From Xanthomonas citri pv. mangiferaeindicae (GTDB lineage Bacteria > Pseudomonadota > Gammaproteobacteria > Xanthomonadales > Xanthomonadaceae), in NCBI GenBank assembly GCA_002240395.1, contig CP016836.1:3801166-3865165 (forward strand): 64,000 bases of DNA, read 5' to 3'. The position numbers and the translations under genes are program-made. The notes below the pieces were generated by a model. The model did no database searches, was not told where the DNA came from, and was given only the letters and a program-made list of their open reading frames with translations. Of this stretch, positions 26,163-35,611 are shown piece after piece (the first letter of the stretch is position 1; each line of letters begins with the position of its first letter).

Positions 26163-27479
26163 TCAACCCGCCAGTGTCGCGGCGCGCGTCGCGCAATGGT
26201 CCACGCAGCGCTGGATCTGCTCGAAACCGTCGAGGCCGTACCAGAACACTTTCCATTTCTCCTGCTTGATGCAGCCGTCGGACTCGGCGTAGTAGAAGAT
26301 ATTGACCGGATTGTGGTGACGCGAGCGCCAGAACAGCTGCGGGGTCTCCTCGCGCATCACCTGCCAGACCGCGCGTCCCAGCCCTTCACCCTGGGCGTCG
26401 TCGAGCACGGCGAACTTGTCGAGGTAGGTGCTGCCCTCGGCCGCACTCAGCACGACCGCCGCGCGGTAGTTCTCGCTCACGTAGGCGCGCAGCAGCGGCG
26501 TGCGTTCGAAGTAATCGTCCGCCAGCGTGCGTCCGAAGCTCGACTCGATCAGCGTGCGCAGCCGCGGCAGGTCGAGCGCATCCCACGAGGTGGCGCGCAG
26601 CACGCGCTCGCCGCGCCTTACCAGCGTGCCCGAGCCCTTGTGCGTGAACAGTTCCTTGGCCAGGTCCGCGGGCCGGGTGATCGAGACCGACGAGGCCAGC
26701 GGCAGCCCTTCGAGCAGGTCCTTGATCTGCTCGATCTTGACCTTCATGCCGCCGTGCAGCCACGGCTGCCGGATCAGGTGGTCGTACTCGGTCGACAGGT
26801 TGATCGAGTCGATGACCTTGCCGCTTTCATCGAGCAGTCCGCCGGTGCCGGTCAGGAAGATGATCTTGTAGGGCTGCAGCGTGCGCACCAGCTCATTGGC
26901 GGCGAAGTCGGCGTTGACGTTGAGGATCTGGCCCGAGGCGGTCTCGCCCAGGCTGGTGATCACCGGGATCGAGCCGGCCTGCAGACTGGCCTCGATCGGG
27001 GCCAGGTTGACGCGCTCCACCTCGCCCACCAGCCCGTAGGTCTCGCGATCGAGGTAATGCGCCTCGAACACGCCGCCGGTGATCGAGGTCGCGCGCGCCC
27101 CGTTCTTCTGCAGCGCCTCGACCAGGCGCAGGTTCGCGGCCTGAAACACGCGGCGCACGATCGCCAGCGCCTCGGGTGTGGTCACGCGCAGGCCGTCGAC
27201 GGTCTTCTTTTCGATCCCGGCTGCCGACAGTTCGGCGTCGAGTTGCGGACCGGCGCCGTGCAGCACGATCGGCGTCAGGCCGACTTCCTGCAGAAACGAC
27301 AGCGACGAGGTCAGGTCGTCGAGTTCGTCGCGCAGCACCGCGCCACCGACCTTGACCACGGCGAAGCGCTTGGCATCGAGCTGCGAGAAGCGCTTGAGGT
27401 ATTGGCTGATCTCTTTCGCGCTGGCCATGCTCGAAAGCAGGCGCACGATGGTCTGGCGGGTCTGTTGGTGTGCGTGCAT
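26163..27479 (-). CDS. argB: Bifunctional N-acetylglutamate kinase / N-acetylglutamate synthase
   Basis: The 438-residue protein fuses an amino-acid kinase domain (about 40-285) to a C-terminal GNAT acetyltransferase domain (about 290-438). Kinase motifs are AVVKVGGAVL, LHGAGPQLD and NVNADFAANEL; the GNAT part includes YLDKFAVLDDAQGEGLGRAVW and FWRSRHHNPVNIFYYAESDG. This is the vertebrate-like NAGS/K type described from Xanthomonas, which covers the first two steps of the pathway and replaces separate argA or argJ. MHAHQQTRQ is chosen as start; MASAKEIS 18 codons later is possible. Confidence 0.95.
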   Translation of the reverse strand: MHAHQQTRQTIVRLLSSMASAKEISQYLKRFSQLDAKRFAVVKVGGAVLRDELDDLTSSLSFLQEVGLTPIVLHGAGPQLDAELSAAGIEKKTVDGLRVTTPEALAIVRRVFQAANLRLVEALQKNGARATSITGGVFEAHYLDRETYGLVGEVERVNLAPIEASLQAGSIPVITSLGETASGQILNVNADFAANELVRTLQPYKIIFLTGTGGLLDESGKVIDSINLSTEYDHLIRQPWLHGGMKVKIEQIKDLLEGLPLASSVSITRPADLAKELFTHKGSGTLVRRGERVLRATSWDALDLPRLRTLIESSFGRTLADDYFERTPLLRAYVSENYRAAVVLSAAEGSTYLDKFAVLDDAQGEGLGRAVWQVMREETPQLFWRSRHHNPVNIFYYAESDGCIKQEKWKVFWYGLDGFEQIQRCVDHCATRAATLAG

Positions 27480-27585
27480 GGGTCTGGGCTTGTGCTGTGC
27501 CGCGCACCGGGCGCGGACGGGAAGGAGAACGATCGGCCGCTGCGTCAGGTCGCGGCGGCCCGACGGTACGGGTCGGGTGACGCAC

Positions 27586-28692
27586 TCATGGACGCGATCC
27601 GCCGTCGATGACCCGGTGCACCGCATCGGCATAGCGCTGCAGTTGGTCGAGGGTCACGAACTCGTCGGCGGTATGCGCCTGGGCGATGTCGCCGGGCCCG
27701 TATACCAGGGCGGTATGGCCGGCGGCCGAGAACAGCGAGGCCTCGGTCCAGAAATCGACCGCATTGCCGATCGGCAGTTCGAATGCATCGGCGATGTCGC
27801 GTGCGGCGAGCCGGCGCTCTTCCGCACGGGCGATGTCCCCGGACGGCAGACTCGGGCCGCGGAAGGTTTCCTCGAAATACGCGGCCGCAGGCTCGGCGAA
27901 GCCGGCGAAGGTTGCCAGCAATCGGTCGACATCCATCGACGGCAGTGGCCGGAAGCCGAAGCGCAGTTCGGCCGCAGGGGCGATCATGTTGGCCTTTATG
28001 CCGCCTTCGATCCGGCCGATGTTGAAGCGCAGTCCGGTCAGCCCGCCGAAGCGTTCGGCGTCGAGCGAGGCAACATGGTCGAGCGCGCGGTCGCCCCAAC
28101 GCACCGCCTGATGCAGCGCGCTCGCCGCGGGATCCTGTTTGCCAGACGCGTGCCCCGCGGTGCCGGCAAAGCGCATCAACACAGAACTGATGCCGCGATG
28201 CGCCAGCACCGCCTCGCACTGCGTCGGCTCGGCGACCAGCACCGCGTCGAACGACAGCCCGCGCGCCAGGAATGCGGCGATGCACCGCGGATCGTTGGCT
28301 TCTTCGTCGGACGAGAACAGGAAGGCCGCATCGCCATCGCAGGCGTTGGCGGCCGCGATCAGCGCCGCAGCCGCCCCCTTGATGTCGCACACGCCAAGCC
28401 CGACCACGCGGTCGTCCAAGCGCCGCATCGTATGCGGATAGGCCGACCAGGCCGGCGAGTCGGGCACGGTATCCAGGTGCACGTTGAACAGCACCTTCGG
28501 CGTGCCACGCACCGCGTACAGGCTGACCGCACCCGCGCCGTGGTCGATGACCTCGACCGCGAAGCCAGGCAGCTGCGCACGGATGTAGTCGAAGATACCG
28601 CCCTCGGCCGCAATCGCGCGCGGCGGATTGCGGGTATCGAAGGACACCAGCCGTTCGAGGTGGTCGAGGGTCGCGGCAAGCAGATCGGTCAT
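27586..28692 (-). CDS. argE: N-acetyl-L-citrulline deacetylase (ArgE-type M20 peptidase)
   Basis: The 368-residue M20 metallohydrolase has the metal ligands in NVHLDTVPDS, GLGVCDIKGA, SSDEEAND and LVAEPTQCEA. In Xanthomonas the ArgE-type enzyme acts on acetylcitrulline because carbamoylation occurs on acetylornithine. The neighbouring argF' supports the same substrate here, although deacetylation of acetylornithine cannot be excluded from sequence alone. MTDLLAATLDHL at 28692 fits the family start; the frame opens 18 codons earlier. Confidence 0.9.
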   Translation of the reverse strand: MTDLLAATLDHLERLVSFDTRNPPRAIAAEGGIFDYIRAQLPGFAVEVIDHGAGAVSLYAVRGTPKVLFNVHLDTVPDSPAWSAYPHTMRRLDDRVVGLGVCDIKGAAAALIAAANACDGDAAFLFSSDEEANDPRCIAAFLARGLSFDAVLVAEPTQCEAVLAHRGISSVLMRFAGTAGHASGKQDPAASALHQAVRWGDRALDHVASLDAERFGGLTGLRFNIGRIEGGIKANMIAPAAELRFGFRPLPSMDVDRLLATFAGFAEPAAAYFEETFRGPSLPSGDIARAEERRLAARDIADAFELPIGNAVDFWTEASLFSAAGHTALVYGPGDIAQAHTADEFVTLDQLQRYADAVHRVIDGGSRP

Positions 28693-28768
28693 GGAGTCCA
28701 CATCGACAGAGACACGGGAGCAACGGATGCGTTGCAACGCCGGCATGGGCCGGCGTCACGAACAGGGC

Positions 28769-29974
28769 TCAACGATTGACCTGCGCGAACAGCGTGCTGC
28801 TCATGCCGAACAACTTGATGAAGCCTTCCGCCTCCTCGACACCCCAGTCGGCCGACTGCGCATAGGTCGCACCCTTGGCATTGAGGATGTGCGGCGACGC
28901 CACCGCCACCGCGTCGACGCGGCCACCGCGGGTCTCGAGCACGACCTCGCCGGTCACGTTGGCCTGGGACGAGGCCAGGAACGCCTCGATGTCGGTCTTG
29001 AGCGGATCGTGGAAGAAGCCTTCGTACACCAGCTCGGTCCACTTGCGCGCGACCTCGGGCTTGAAGCGGTTCTGCTGCTTGGTCAGCACCGCGTCTTCGA
29101 GCGCGCGGTGCGCGGCGAGCAGCGAGATCAGACCCGGTGCCTCATAGACGATGCGGCCCTTGAGCCCGATCACGGTGTCGCCGGTGTAGACGCCGCGGCC
29201 CACACCGTAGGGCGCGAACAGCGCATTGAGCCTGGCCAGGATCTGCGCGCCCGGCAGCGTTTGGCCGTCGAGGGCGACCGCCGTGCCCTGCTCGAAACGC
29301 AGCGTGACCTGCAGCGGCGCTTCCGGCCACTCGGCGCGCGGTGCACACCAGCCGCGCGCGCCCTCGCCCGGCGCTTCCCAACGGTCGATCTCGCCGCCGG
29401 ACATGGTCACGCCCAGCAGGTTCTCGTTGATCGTGTAGGCCTGCTGCTTGGCGCGCACGCCAAATCCCCGCTCTTCCAGATACGCCTGCTCGTAGGCGCG
29501 CGTCTGGGTGTGTTCCTTCTGGATCTCGCGGATCGGCGCCACGATGCGGTAATCGCCCTGCGCCTTGACCGCCAGGTCGAAGCGCACCTGGTCGTTGCCC
29601 ATGCCGGTGCAGCCGTGCGCGATCGCATTCGTGCCCAGTTCGGCGGCGCGCGCGAGCACGGCATCGACGATCAGGTACCGGTCGGACACCAGCAGCGGGT
29701 ACTGGCCCTGGTAGGCCTCGCCGGCCCAGACGAAGGGTTTGACGAAGCCGTCCCAGATCGCCGGACCGCCGTCGATGGTGACGTGGCTGGCAACGCCCAG
29801 CTCGGCCGCACGCTGCTCGATGAACGCGCGCTCCTCGGCATCCACGCCGCCGGTGTCGGCGAATACGGTGTGCACGGTCCAGCCCTGCTCCTTGAGGTAG
29901 GGCACGCAGAAGCTGGTGTCGAGGCCGCCGGAAAAGGCGAGGACGATGTCGCGGGAGGTGGTGGCGCTGGTCAT
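28769..29974 (-). CDS. argG: Argininosuccinate synthase ArgG
   Basis: The 401-residue ATP-dependent ligase joins citrulline and aspartate. The N-terminal PP-loop is VLAFSGGLDTSFCVPYL. Other family blocks are ADTGGVDAEERAF, AHGCTGMGNDQVRFD and ENLLGVTMSGGEID. Length and start (MTSATTSRD) are normal. It follows argF' by 52 bases. Confidence 0.95.
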   Translation of the reverse strand: MTSATTSRDIVLAFSGGLDTSFCVPYLKEQGWTVHTVFADTGGVDAEERAFIEQRAAELGVASHVTIDGGPAIWDGFVKPFVWAGEAYQGQYPLLVSDRYLIVDAVLARAAELGTNAIAHGCTGMGNDQVRFDLAVKAQGDYRIVAPIREIQKEHTQTRAYEQAYLEERGFGVRAKQQAYTINENLLGVTMSGGEIDRWEAPGEGARGWCAPRAEWPEAPLQVTLRFEQGTAVALDGQTLPGAQILARLNALFAPYGVGRGVYTGDTVIGLKGRIVYEAPGLISLLAAHRALEDAVLTKQQNRFKPEVARKWTELVYEGFFHDPLKTDIEAFLASSQANVTGEVVLETRGGRVDAVAVASPHILNAKGATYAQSADWGVEEAEGFIKLFGMSSTLFAQVNR

Positions 29975-30026
29975 GGGGCGTGGTCCGTGAGATGCGTAAA
30001 AAGGAGATTCGGTGTCGAGCAGCGGG

Positions 30027-31037
30027 TCAGCGCATCAGGGTCGCCATGACCGCCTTCTGCACGTGCAGGCGGTTCTCGGCTTCATCGATGGCGATGCACT
30101 GCGGCGAATCCATCACCGCGTCGGTCGCCTTGACGTTGCGCCGCAGCGGCAGACAGTGCGAGAACACGCCATTGTTGGTCAGCGCCATCTTCGCCTCGTC
30201 GACGATGAAGTGCTGGTACTGGTCGCGGATCGGCTTCTCCGGGCCCCAGTTGCCGAAGAACGGCAGCGCCCCCCAGCTCTTGGCATAGACCACGTCGGCG
30301 CCGGCGTAGGCGCTGTCGATATCGTGACTCACGGCCAGCGAGCCGCCGCTCTCGGCGACGTTCTGCTTGGCCCAGTCCATGTAGCGTTCGTCGAGGATGT
30401 AATCCGGCGTCGGGCACAGCAGGGTCACATCCATCCCCAGGCGCGTGGCGATGGTCAGCGCGGAGTTCGCGACCGCGGTGTTGAGCGGCTTGGGGTGGTA
30501 GGTCCAGGTCAGCACATATTTCTTGCCGCGCAGGTCGGACGTGCCGAAATGCTCCTGCAAGGCCAGCGCGTGCGCCAACTCCTGGCAGGGATGGGTGATG
30601 GTCTCCATGTTGATGACCGGCACCGGCGAGTACTTGGCAAAGGACCTGAGCACGATGTCCTGGCGGTCGTACTGCCAGTCCACGAACTTCGGAAACGCAC
30701 GCACGCCGATCATGTCGACGTAGCGGCCGAGCACGCGCGCGACCTCGGCGATGTGCTCCTCGGTGTCGCCGTCCATCACCGTGCCCAGGTCGAACTCGAT
30801 CGGCCAGGCATCCTTGCCGGGCTGCAGCACGATGGCATGGCCGCCGAGCTGGAACGCGCCGAGCTCGAAACTGGTGCGCGTGCGCATCGACGGATTGAAG
30901 AACACCAGCGCGATCGACTTGCCTTTGAGCGCATCGCCGAGCTTCTCGCGCTTGAAGCGCGCGGCATCGGCCAGCACGGCGTCCAGGTCGGCGCGGCTCC
31001 AGTCCTGGGTGTTGAGGAAATGGCGGATGGCGGTCAT
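30027..31037 (-). CDS. argF': N-acetylornithine carbamoyltransferase ArgF'
   Basis: The 336-residue enzyme carbamoylates N-acetylornithine to N-acetylcitrulline. It is nearly identical in layout to the characterised Xanthomonas campestris enzyme. It has the carbamoyl-phosphate loop SMRTRTSFELG, LQPGKDAWPIEF with the diagnostic Glu, ETITHPCQE, TWTYHPKPLNTA and HCLPLRRNVKATD, whose lysine is carboxylated in the Xanthomonas protein. Ordinary ornithine transcarbamylases lack these features. First gene of the leftward arg operon, 54 bases after an intrinsic terminator; no good Shine-Dalgarno sequence precedes the ATG. Confidence 0.96.
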   Translation of the reverse strand: MTAIRHFLNTQDWSRADLDAVLADAARFKREKLGDALKGKSIALVFFNPSMRTRTSFELGAFQLGGHAIVLQPGKDAWPIEFDLGTVMDGDTEEHIAEVARVLGRYVDMIGVRAFPKFVDWQYDRQDIVLRSFAKYSPVPVINMETITHPCQELAHALALQEHFGTSDLRGKKYVLTWTYHPKPLNTAVANSALTIATRLGMDVTLLCPTPDYILDERYMDWAKQNVAESGGSLAVSHDIDSAYAGADVVYAKSWGALPFFGNWGPEKPIRDQYQHFIVDEAKMALTNNGVFSHCLPLRRNVKATDAVMDSPQCIAIDEAENRLHVQKAVMATLMR

Positions 31038-31090
31038 CGGCAATGGGCTCGAGGGAGGCGGGAAGGAAGGAAATGGCCGGTGCGGAAACG

Positions 31091-31115
31091 AAAAAACCCG
31101 GCATGGGCCGGGTTT
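31091..31115 (-). terminator. Intrinsic terminator upstream of argF', possible attenuator
   Basis: On the minus strand a 9-bp perfect stem (AAACCCGGC with GCCGGGTTT on the plus strand) closes a four-base loop and runs into six T residues. It lies in the leader of the arg operon, about 200 bases after the stop of the previous leftward gene. It could end that gene's transcript or attenuate arg transcription together with the short ORF at 31152-31256. A second small hairpin (CTGCGC/GCGCAG) lies at 31125-31140. Confidence 0.8.
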
Positions 31116-31151
31116 GGTCGGAGTCTGCGCCAACGCGCAGGCAGGTTCCGT

Positions 31152-31256
31152 CTAGCCCGGGAGGATGTGGGCTTGCGGTCGACGCGCGCGCGAGGTCATG
31201 CCCGACGCCATACGGGCGGAGGTCAGGATGTCGGCGTCGGCGCGGCATGCGGTCAT
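31152..31256 (-). CDS. Short ORF in arg leader, candidate regulatory leader peptide
   Basis: A 34-codon ORF (MTACRADADI...) begins with ATG at 31256 and ends with TAG at 31152, about 36 bases before the terminator stem. It contains five arginine codons, three of them in the cluster SRARRPQ. Its last codons contain CCCGGG, which can pair for five or six bases with the terminator's upstream arm. A ribosome stopped at the TAG would cover this segment. The coding status is unproven, and arginine codons are common by chance in GC-rich DNA. Confidence 0.35.
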   Translation of the reverse strand: MTACRADADILTSARMASGMTSRARRPQAHILPG

Positions 31257-31311
31257 GGGCGCGCATCCTCGCATGCGCCGCGCTGCGCTGCAACAGGGGC
31301 CGGCCGCACGC

Positions 31312-31785
31312 TCAACGCGGCTCGATGACCGGGGTCACCGCGACCCGCACCCGCAGCCGGTTGCCGGGATCGTACGGCAGCCGGGAGCGGTACTTGACCC
31401 CCTTGTGGACGTAGTCGACGTCATAGGCGATCGGCCTGCGGAACTCGCGCTCGACCGGCACCATGCGGCAGTCGCCGCCGGCCGAACGGTCGACCTCTTC
31501 GACCTTGTCATCATCCGAGCGCAGCACGTCCTTGACCGCCCCCACCACTCGCGCAAAACCGCGGCGTTGCGACTCGGCCGTCACCGGCGTGGTCGCCTCG
31601 CAGCGCTCGACCATGCTGGTGGCGCGCAACGTCTGGTACACCGGCTCGGCGCGCAGCACCTGGGCGTACTCGATACGCGCGTTCTCGATCTGCTGCTGCG
31701 CCGTCGGCGCCGATGCGGCCGGCGATTGTGCGAACGCTGCCCCGGGCGCGGCAACGGCCAGCAGGGCCAGGACGGGCACCGGCAT
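31312..31785 (-). CDS. Secreted protein with YcfJ-like C-terminus, no glycine zipper
   Basis: The 157-residue product has a signal peptide (MPVPVLALLAVAAPGAAFAQS). A GTG start at 31821 would add a basic n-region (ARRIRRSS) and may be the true start. The mature part ends YDVDYVHKGVKYRSRLPYDPGNRLRVRVAVTPV, resembling the C-terminal portion of YcfJ-type proteins, and includes two cysteines (ERCEAT, GDCRMV). The glycine zipper found in many such proteins is absent. Function unknown. Confidence 0.7.
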   Translation of the reverse strand: MPVPVLALLAVAAPGAAFAQSPAASAPTAQQQIENARIEYAQVLRAEPVYQTLRATSMVERCEATTPVTAESQRRGFARVVGAVKDVLRSDDDKVEEVDRSAGGDCRMVPVEREFRRPIAYDVDYVHKGVKYRSRLPYDPGNRLRVRVAVTPVIEPR

Positions 31786-31913
31786 GGACGAGCGGCGGAT
31801 TCGACGGGCGAGCGTGGGCACCAAGCCAGTGTAGGCGCCCCCCGACGACCGGGGCTGAATCCTCGCTGTCGTGACCCGGCCGGCTTGGCGACATGCCAAG
31901 GCCATGTGCGACC

Positions 31914-31942
31914 TGTCGCCGGCAGCGCCCCGCCGCTAGAAT
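31914..31942 (+). promoter_or_regulatory. Probable cysS promoter
   Basis: The -10 hexamer TAGAAT (31937-31942) lies 17 bases after a weaker -35 candidate CTGTCG (31914-31919). The start would be about 19 bases before the cysS ATG. The same TAGAAT box is used upstream of tRNA-Pro. Confidence 0.5.
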
Positions 31943-31967
31943 CGAGCGGTTATCCGGCGAGCACGCA

Positions 31968-33335
31968 ATGTCCCTGCATCTGTACAACAGCCTGAGTCGT
32001 CAAGTGGAGCCCTTCGCCCCACTCGACCCCGCGTGCCCGACGATGTACGTCTGCGGCCCCACCGTCTACAACTACGTCCACATCGGCAATGCGCGCGGCC
32101 CGGTGGTGTTCGGCGTACTGGCCGACCTGCTGCGCCGCCGGCACGGCGCGCTGCGCTATGCGCGCAACATCACCGACGTCGACGACAAGATCAACGCCGC
32201 CGCGGCCGCTCAGGGCGTGCCGATCTCGGCGATCACCGACCGCTTCGTCGCTGCCTACCGCGAGGACATGGCCGCACTCGGCGTTGCCCCGCCGGACATC
32301 GAACCGGCCGCGACCGCGCACATCGACGGTATCGTCGCGATGATCGAATCGCTGATCGCCGCCGGTCACGCCTACGCAGCCGAAGGCCACGTGCTGTTCG
32401 CGGTCGACACCTTCGCCGACTACGGCAAGCTCTCGCGCCGCGACCCCGACGACATGCTCGCCGGGGCCCGCATCGAGGTCGCACCCTACAAGCGCGGCCC
32501 CGGCGACTTCGTGCTGTGGAAGCCCTCGACCGATGCCCTGCCCGGCTGGGACTCGCCCTGGGGCCGCGGCCGCCCGGGCTGGCACATCGAGTGCTCGGCG
32601 ATGGCTGCCGCGCATCTGGGGCCCACGATCGACATCCACGCCGGCGGCGTCGACCTGCAGTTCCCGCACCACGAGAACGAGATCGCGCAGAGCGAGTGCG
32701 CCCACGGCGGCGCACCGTTCGCGCGCGTGTGGCTGCACAACGGCATGCTGACCTTCGCCGGCAGCAAGATGTCCAAGTCGTTGGGCAACATCGAGCGCGT
32801 ACACGACCTCGTCCGCGCCCACCCGCCCGAGGCGCTGCGCTATGCGCTGCTGTCGGCGCACTACCGCCAGCCGCTGGACTGGTCGGACGCATTGATCGAG
32901 CAATCGGTGCGTACCCTCGACCGGCTCTACGGCACCTTGCGCGACCTGCAGGAGATCGAGGCCGCGCCGGCGATCCCCGACAGCATCGAGCGGGCCCTCG
33001 ACGAGGACCTCAACACGCCGGCCGCCTTGGCCGAACTGGCGCGCATCGCCGGCGAGGCCCGGCGCGCCGAGACGCTCGAGGCCCGCGCCACCCAAAAAGC
33101 CGCACTGCTCGGCGCCGGTCTAGCCCTGGGCCTGCTGCAACAGGCGCCGGCCGACTGGTTCGGCCGCGGCGCCAGCGACGACGACGACGCCCGCATCCAG
33201 GCCCTGATCGACGAACGCGTCGCCGCCAAGGCCGCGCGCGACTTCGCCCGCGCCGACGCCATCCGCGACCAACTGGCCGCCGAACGCATCGTGCTCGAAG
33301 ACACCCCCCAGGGCGTACGCTGGAAACGCGGCTGA
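31968..33335 (+). CDS. cysS: Cysteinyl-tRNA synthetase
   Basis: The 455-residue class I synthetase charges tRNA-Cys. Zinc and substrate residues include the Cys of YVCGPTVYN, WHIECSAMA and FPHHENEIAQSE. The HIGH-type motif is YVHIGNARG and the KMSKS motif is SKMSKSLGN. The C-terminal helical and anticodon-binding part runs from about 310. MSLHLYNS at 31968 matches the usual start, although the frame is open 25 codons upstream. Monocistronic, on the opposite strand to the arg and fab operons. Confidence 0.97.
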   Translation: MSLHLYNSLSRQVEPFAPLDPACPTMYVCGPTVYNYVHIGNARGPVVFGVLADLLRRRHGALRYARNITDVDDKINAAAAAQGVPISAITDRFVAAYREDMAALGVAPPDIEPAATAHIDGIVAMIESLIAAGHAYAAEGHVLFAVDTFADYGKLSRRDPDDMLAGARIEVAPYKRGPGDFVLWKPSTDALPGWDSPWGRGRPGWHIECSAMAAAHLGPTIDIHAGGVDLQFPHHENEIAQSECAHGGAPFARVWLHNGMLTFAGSKMSKSLGNIERVHDLVRAHPPEALRYALLSAHYRQPLDWSDALIEQSVRTLDRLYGTLRDLQEIEAAPAIPDSIERALDEDLNTPAALAELARIAGEARRAETLEARATQKAALLGAGLALGLLQQAPADWFGRGASDDDDARIQALIDERVAAKAARDFARADAIRDQLAAERIVLEDTPQGVRWKRG

Positions 33336-33370
33336 CGAAGGGCGTGCTTCCCGCCTGAGGGAGAGCCCAC

Positions 33371-33780
33371 GTCACTCACCTCCCCCGCACGCGGGGGAGG
33401 TCGGCGCCCTAGGTGCCGGGTGGGGGCGCTTCTGCGCGATGCGGTATTCGCTTCACTGACACCCCCCCACCCAACCCTCCCCCGCGTGCGGGGGAGGGCT
33501 TGAATCGCGCACGATGGGTGGCTTCGAATCGCCGTGGCGAGGGCAGCGCGCGATCGGTGATCTCAAAGCCCTGCGAAGCAGCGTGCAGTGACCTCTTTGA
33601 AAAGACACCACGCGGCTCACCTCCCCCGCTCGCGGGGGAGGTCGGCGCCGCAGGCGCCGGGTGGGGGGCCGCTTCTGCGTGCGATGCGGTGTCCGCTTCA
33701 CTGAGCCCCTCCGCACGCGGGGAGGACTTTGAGTACGCACGATGGGTGATCTTGAATGGCCGTTCGGGACAGTGCGCAGT
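33371..33780. repeat. Tandemly duplicated intergenic unit with four GC-rich hairpins (locus A)
   Basis: Between cysS and the fabF terminator lie two diverged copies of a unit of about 240 bases. Each copy starts with a palindrome of the form ACCTCCCCCGC..GCGGGGGAGGT (33378-33401 and 33620-33643), followed by TCGGCGCC and GCCGGGTGGGG. A second palindrome follows (33475-33498; weaker at 33706-33726), then GCACGATGGGTG. No gene-like frame is convincing. The hairpin plus flank recurs at 41.6, 54.9 and 60.9 kb. Confidence 0.8.
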
Positions 33781-33794
33781 GGCTGACATGCCAT

Positions 33795-33830
33795 CGACGA
33801 CAAGGCCCGCTTACGCGGGCCTTGTCGTCG
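33795..33830 (-). terminator. Strong hairpin terminator after fabF
   Basis: A 16-bp perfect stem (33795-33810 with 33815-33830) closes a four-base loop, 18 bases beyond the fabF stop. There is no clear T run, so it may act as a transcript-stabilising or bidirectional terminator. Confidence 0.65.
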
Positions 33831-33847
33831 TCTGGACACCGGAGGCG

Positions 33848-35086
<1,239 letters not shown>

Positions 35087-35240
35087 GGTGAACTCCTGAC
35101 GTGGATGCGGCGCAGATCGCGGCCGCCGATACGCACGAGGCCGCAGTGCGGCCTCGTGACAGATTCGGATCGGGCAGCCGACCGGCGGACCGGTCGGCAC
35201 CTGCGCGCACCGCGGGGCGGCGCGACGCAGGACGCGGGCA

Positions 35241-35480
35241 TCAGCCCTTGGCGTGTGCCTTGATGTAGTCGATCGCCTGCTGCACCGAGGTGATCTTCTC
35301 GGCTTCTTCGTCCGGGATCTCGCACTCGAACTCTTCTTCCAGCGCCATCACCAGCTCGACGGTATCCAGCGAGTCAGCGCCCAGGTCGTCGACGAACGAG
35401 GCGTTGTTGCTGACCTCGTCTTCCTTGACGCCCAGCTGCTCGATCACGATTTTCTTGACGCGCTCTTCGATGTTGCTCAT
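35241..35480 (-). CDS. acpP: Acyl carrier protein AcpP
   Basis: The 79-residue acidic protein carries growing acyl chains on a phosphopantetheine attached to the serine of GADSLDTVELVMALEEEF. It is full length and very similar to the E. coli protein. It lies between fabG and fabF, the standard order. Confidence 0.98.
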   Translation of the reverse strand: MSNIEERVKKIVIEQLGVKEDEVSNNASFVDDLGADSLDTVELVMALEEEFECEIPDEEAEKITSVQQAIDYIKAHAKG

Positions 35481-35611
35481 AGGTCTTCTGCTCCGGGGAG
35501 GCGATTTGCGGTGGATAGTGTAAGGGAAAGCCGGGCAGCGGGCGTACCACCATCGAAGCCCTTGCCATTCAACGACTTGCCCTCGAAATCGAGAGGACGG
35601 TGACGGCCGTC

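Noticed and set aside
30082..31293. A second arginine-rich leader frame (MRAHDRMPRRRRHP) upstream of argF'
   Set aside because: Its four consecutive Arg codons are striking, but the frame has no stop before the terminator and runs on across argF' in the wrong frame. A translating ribosome would disrupt the hairpin regardless of arginine, so it does not suit attenuation.
33371..33780. CRISPR array
   Set aside because: Repeats are few, palindromic, diverged and unequally spaced, with similar 'spacers' and no cas genes.
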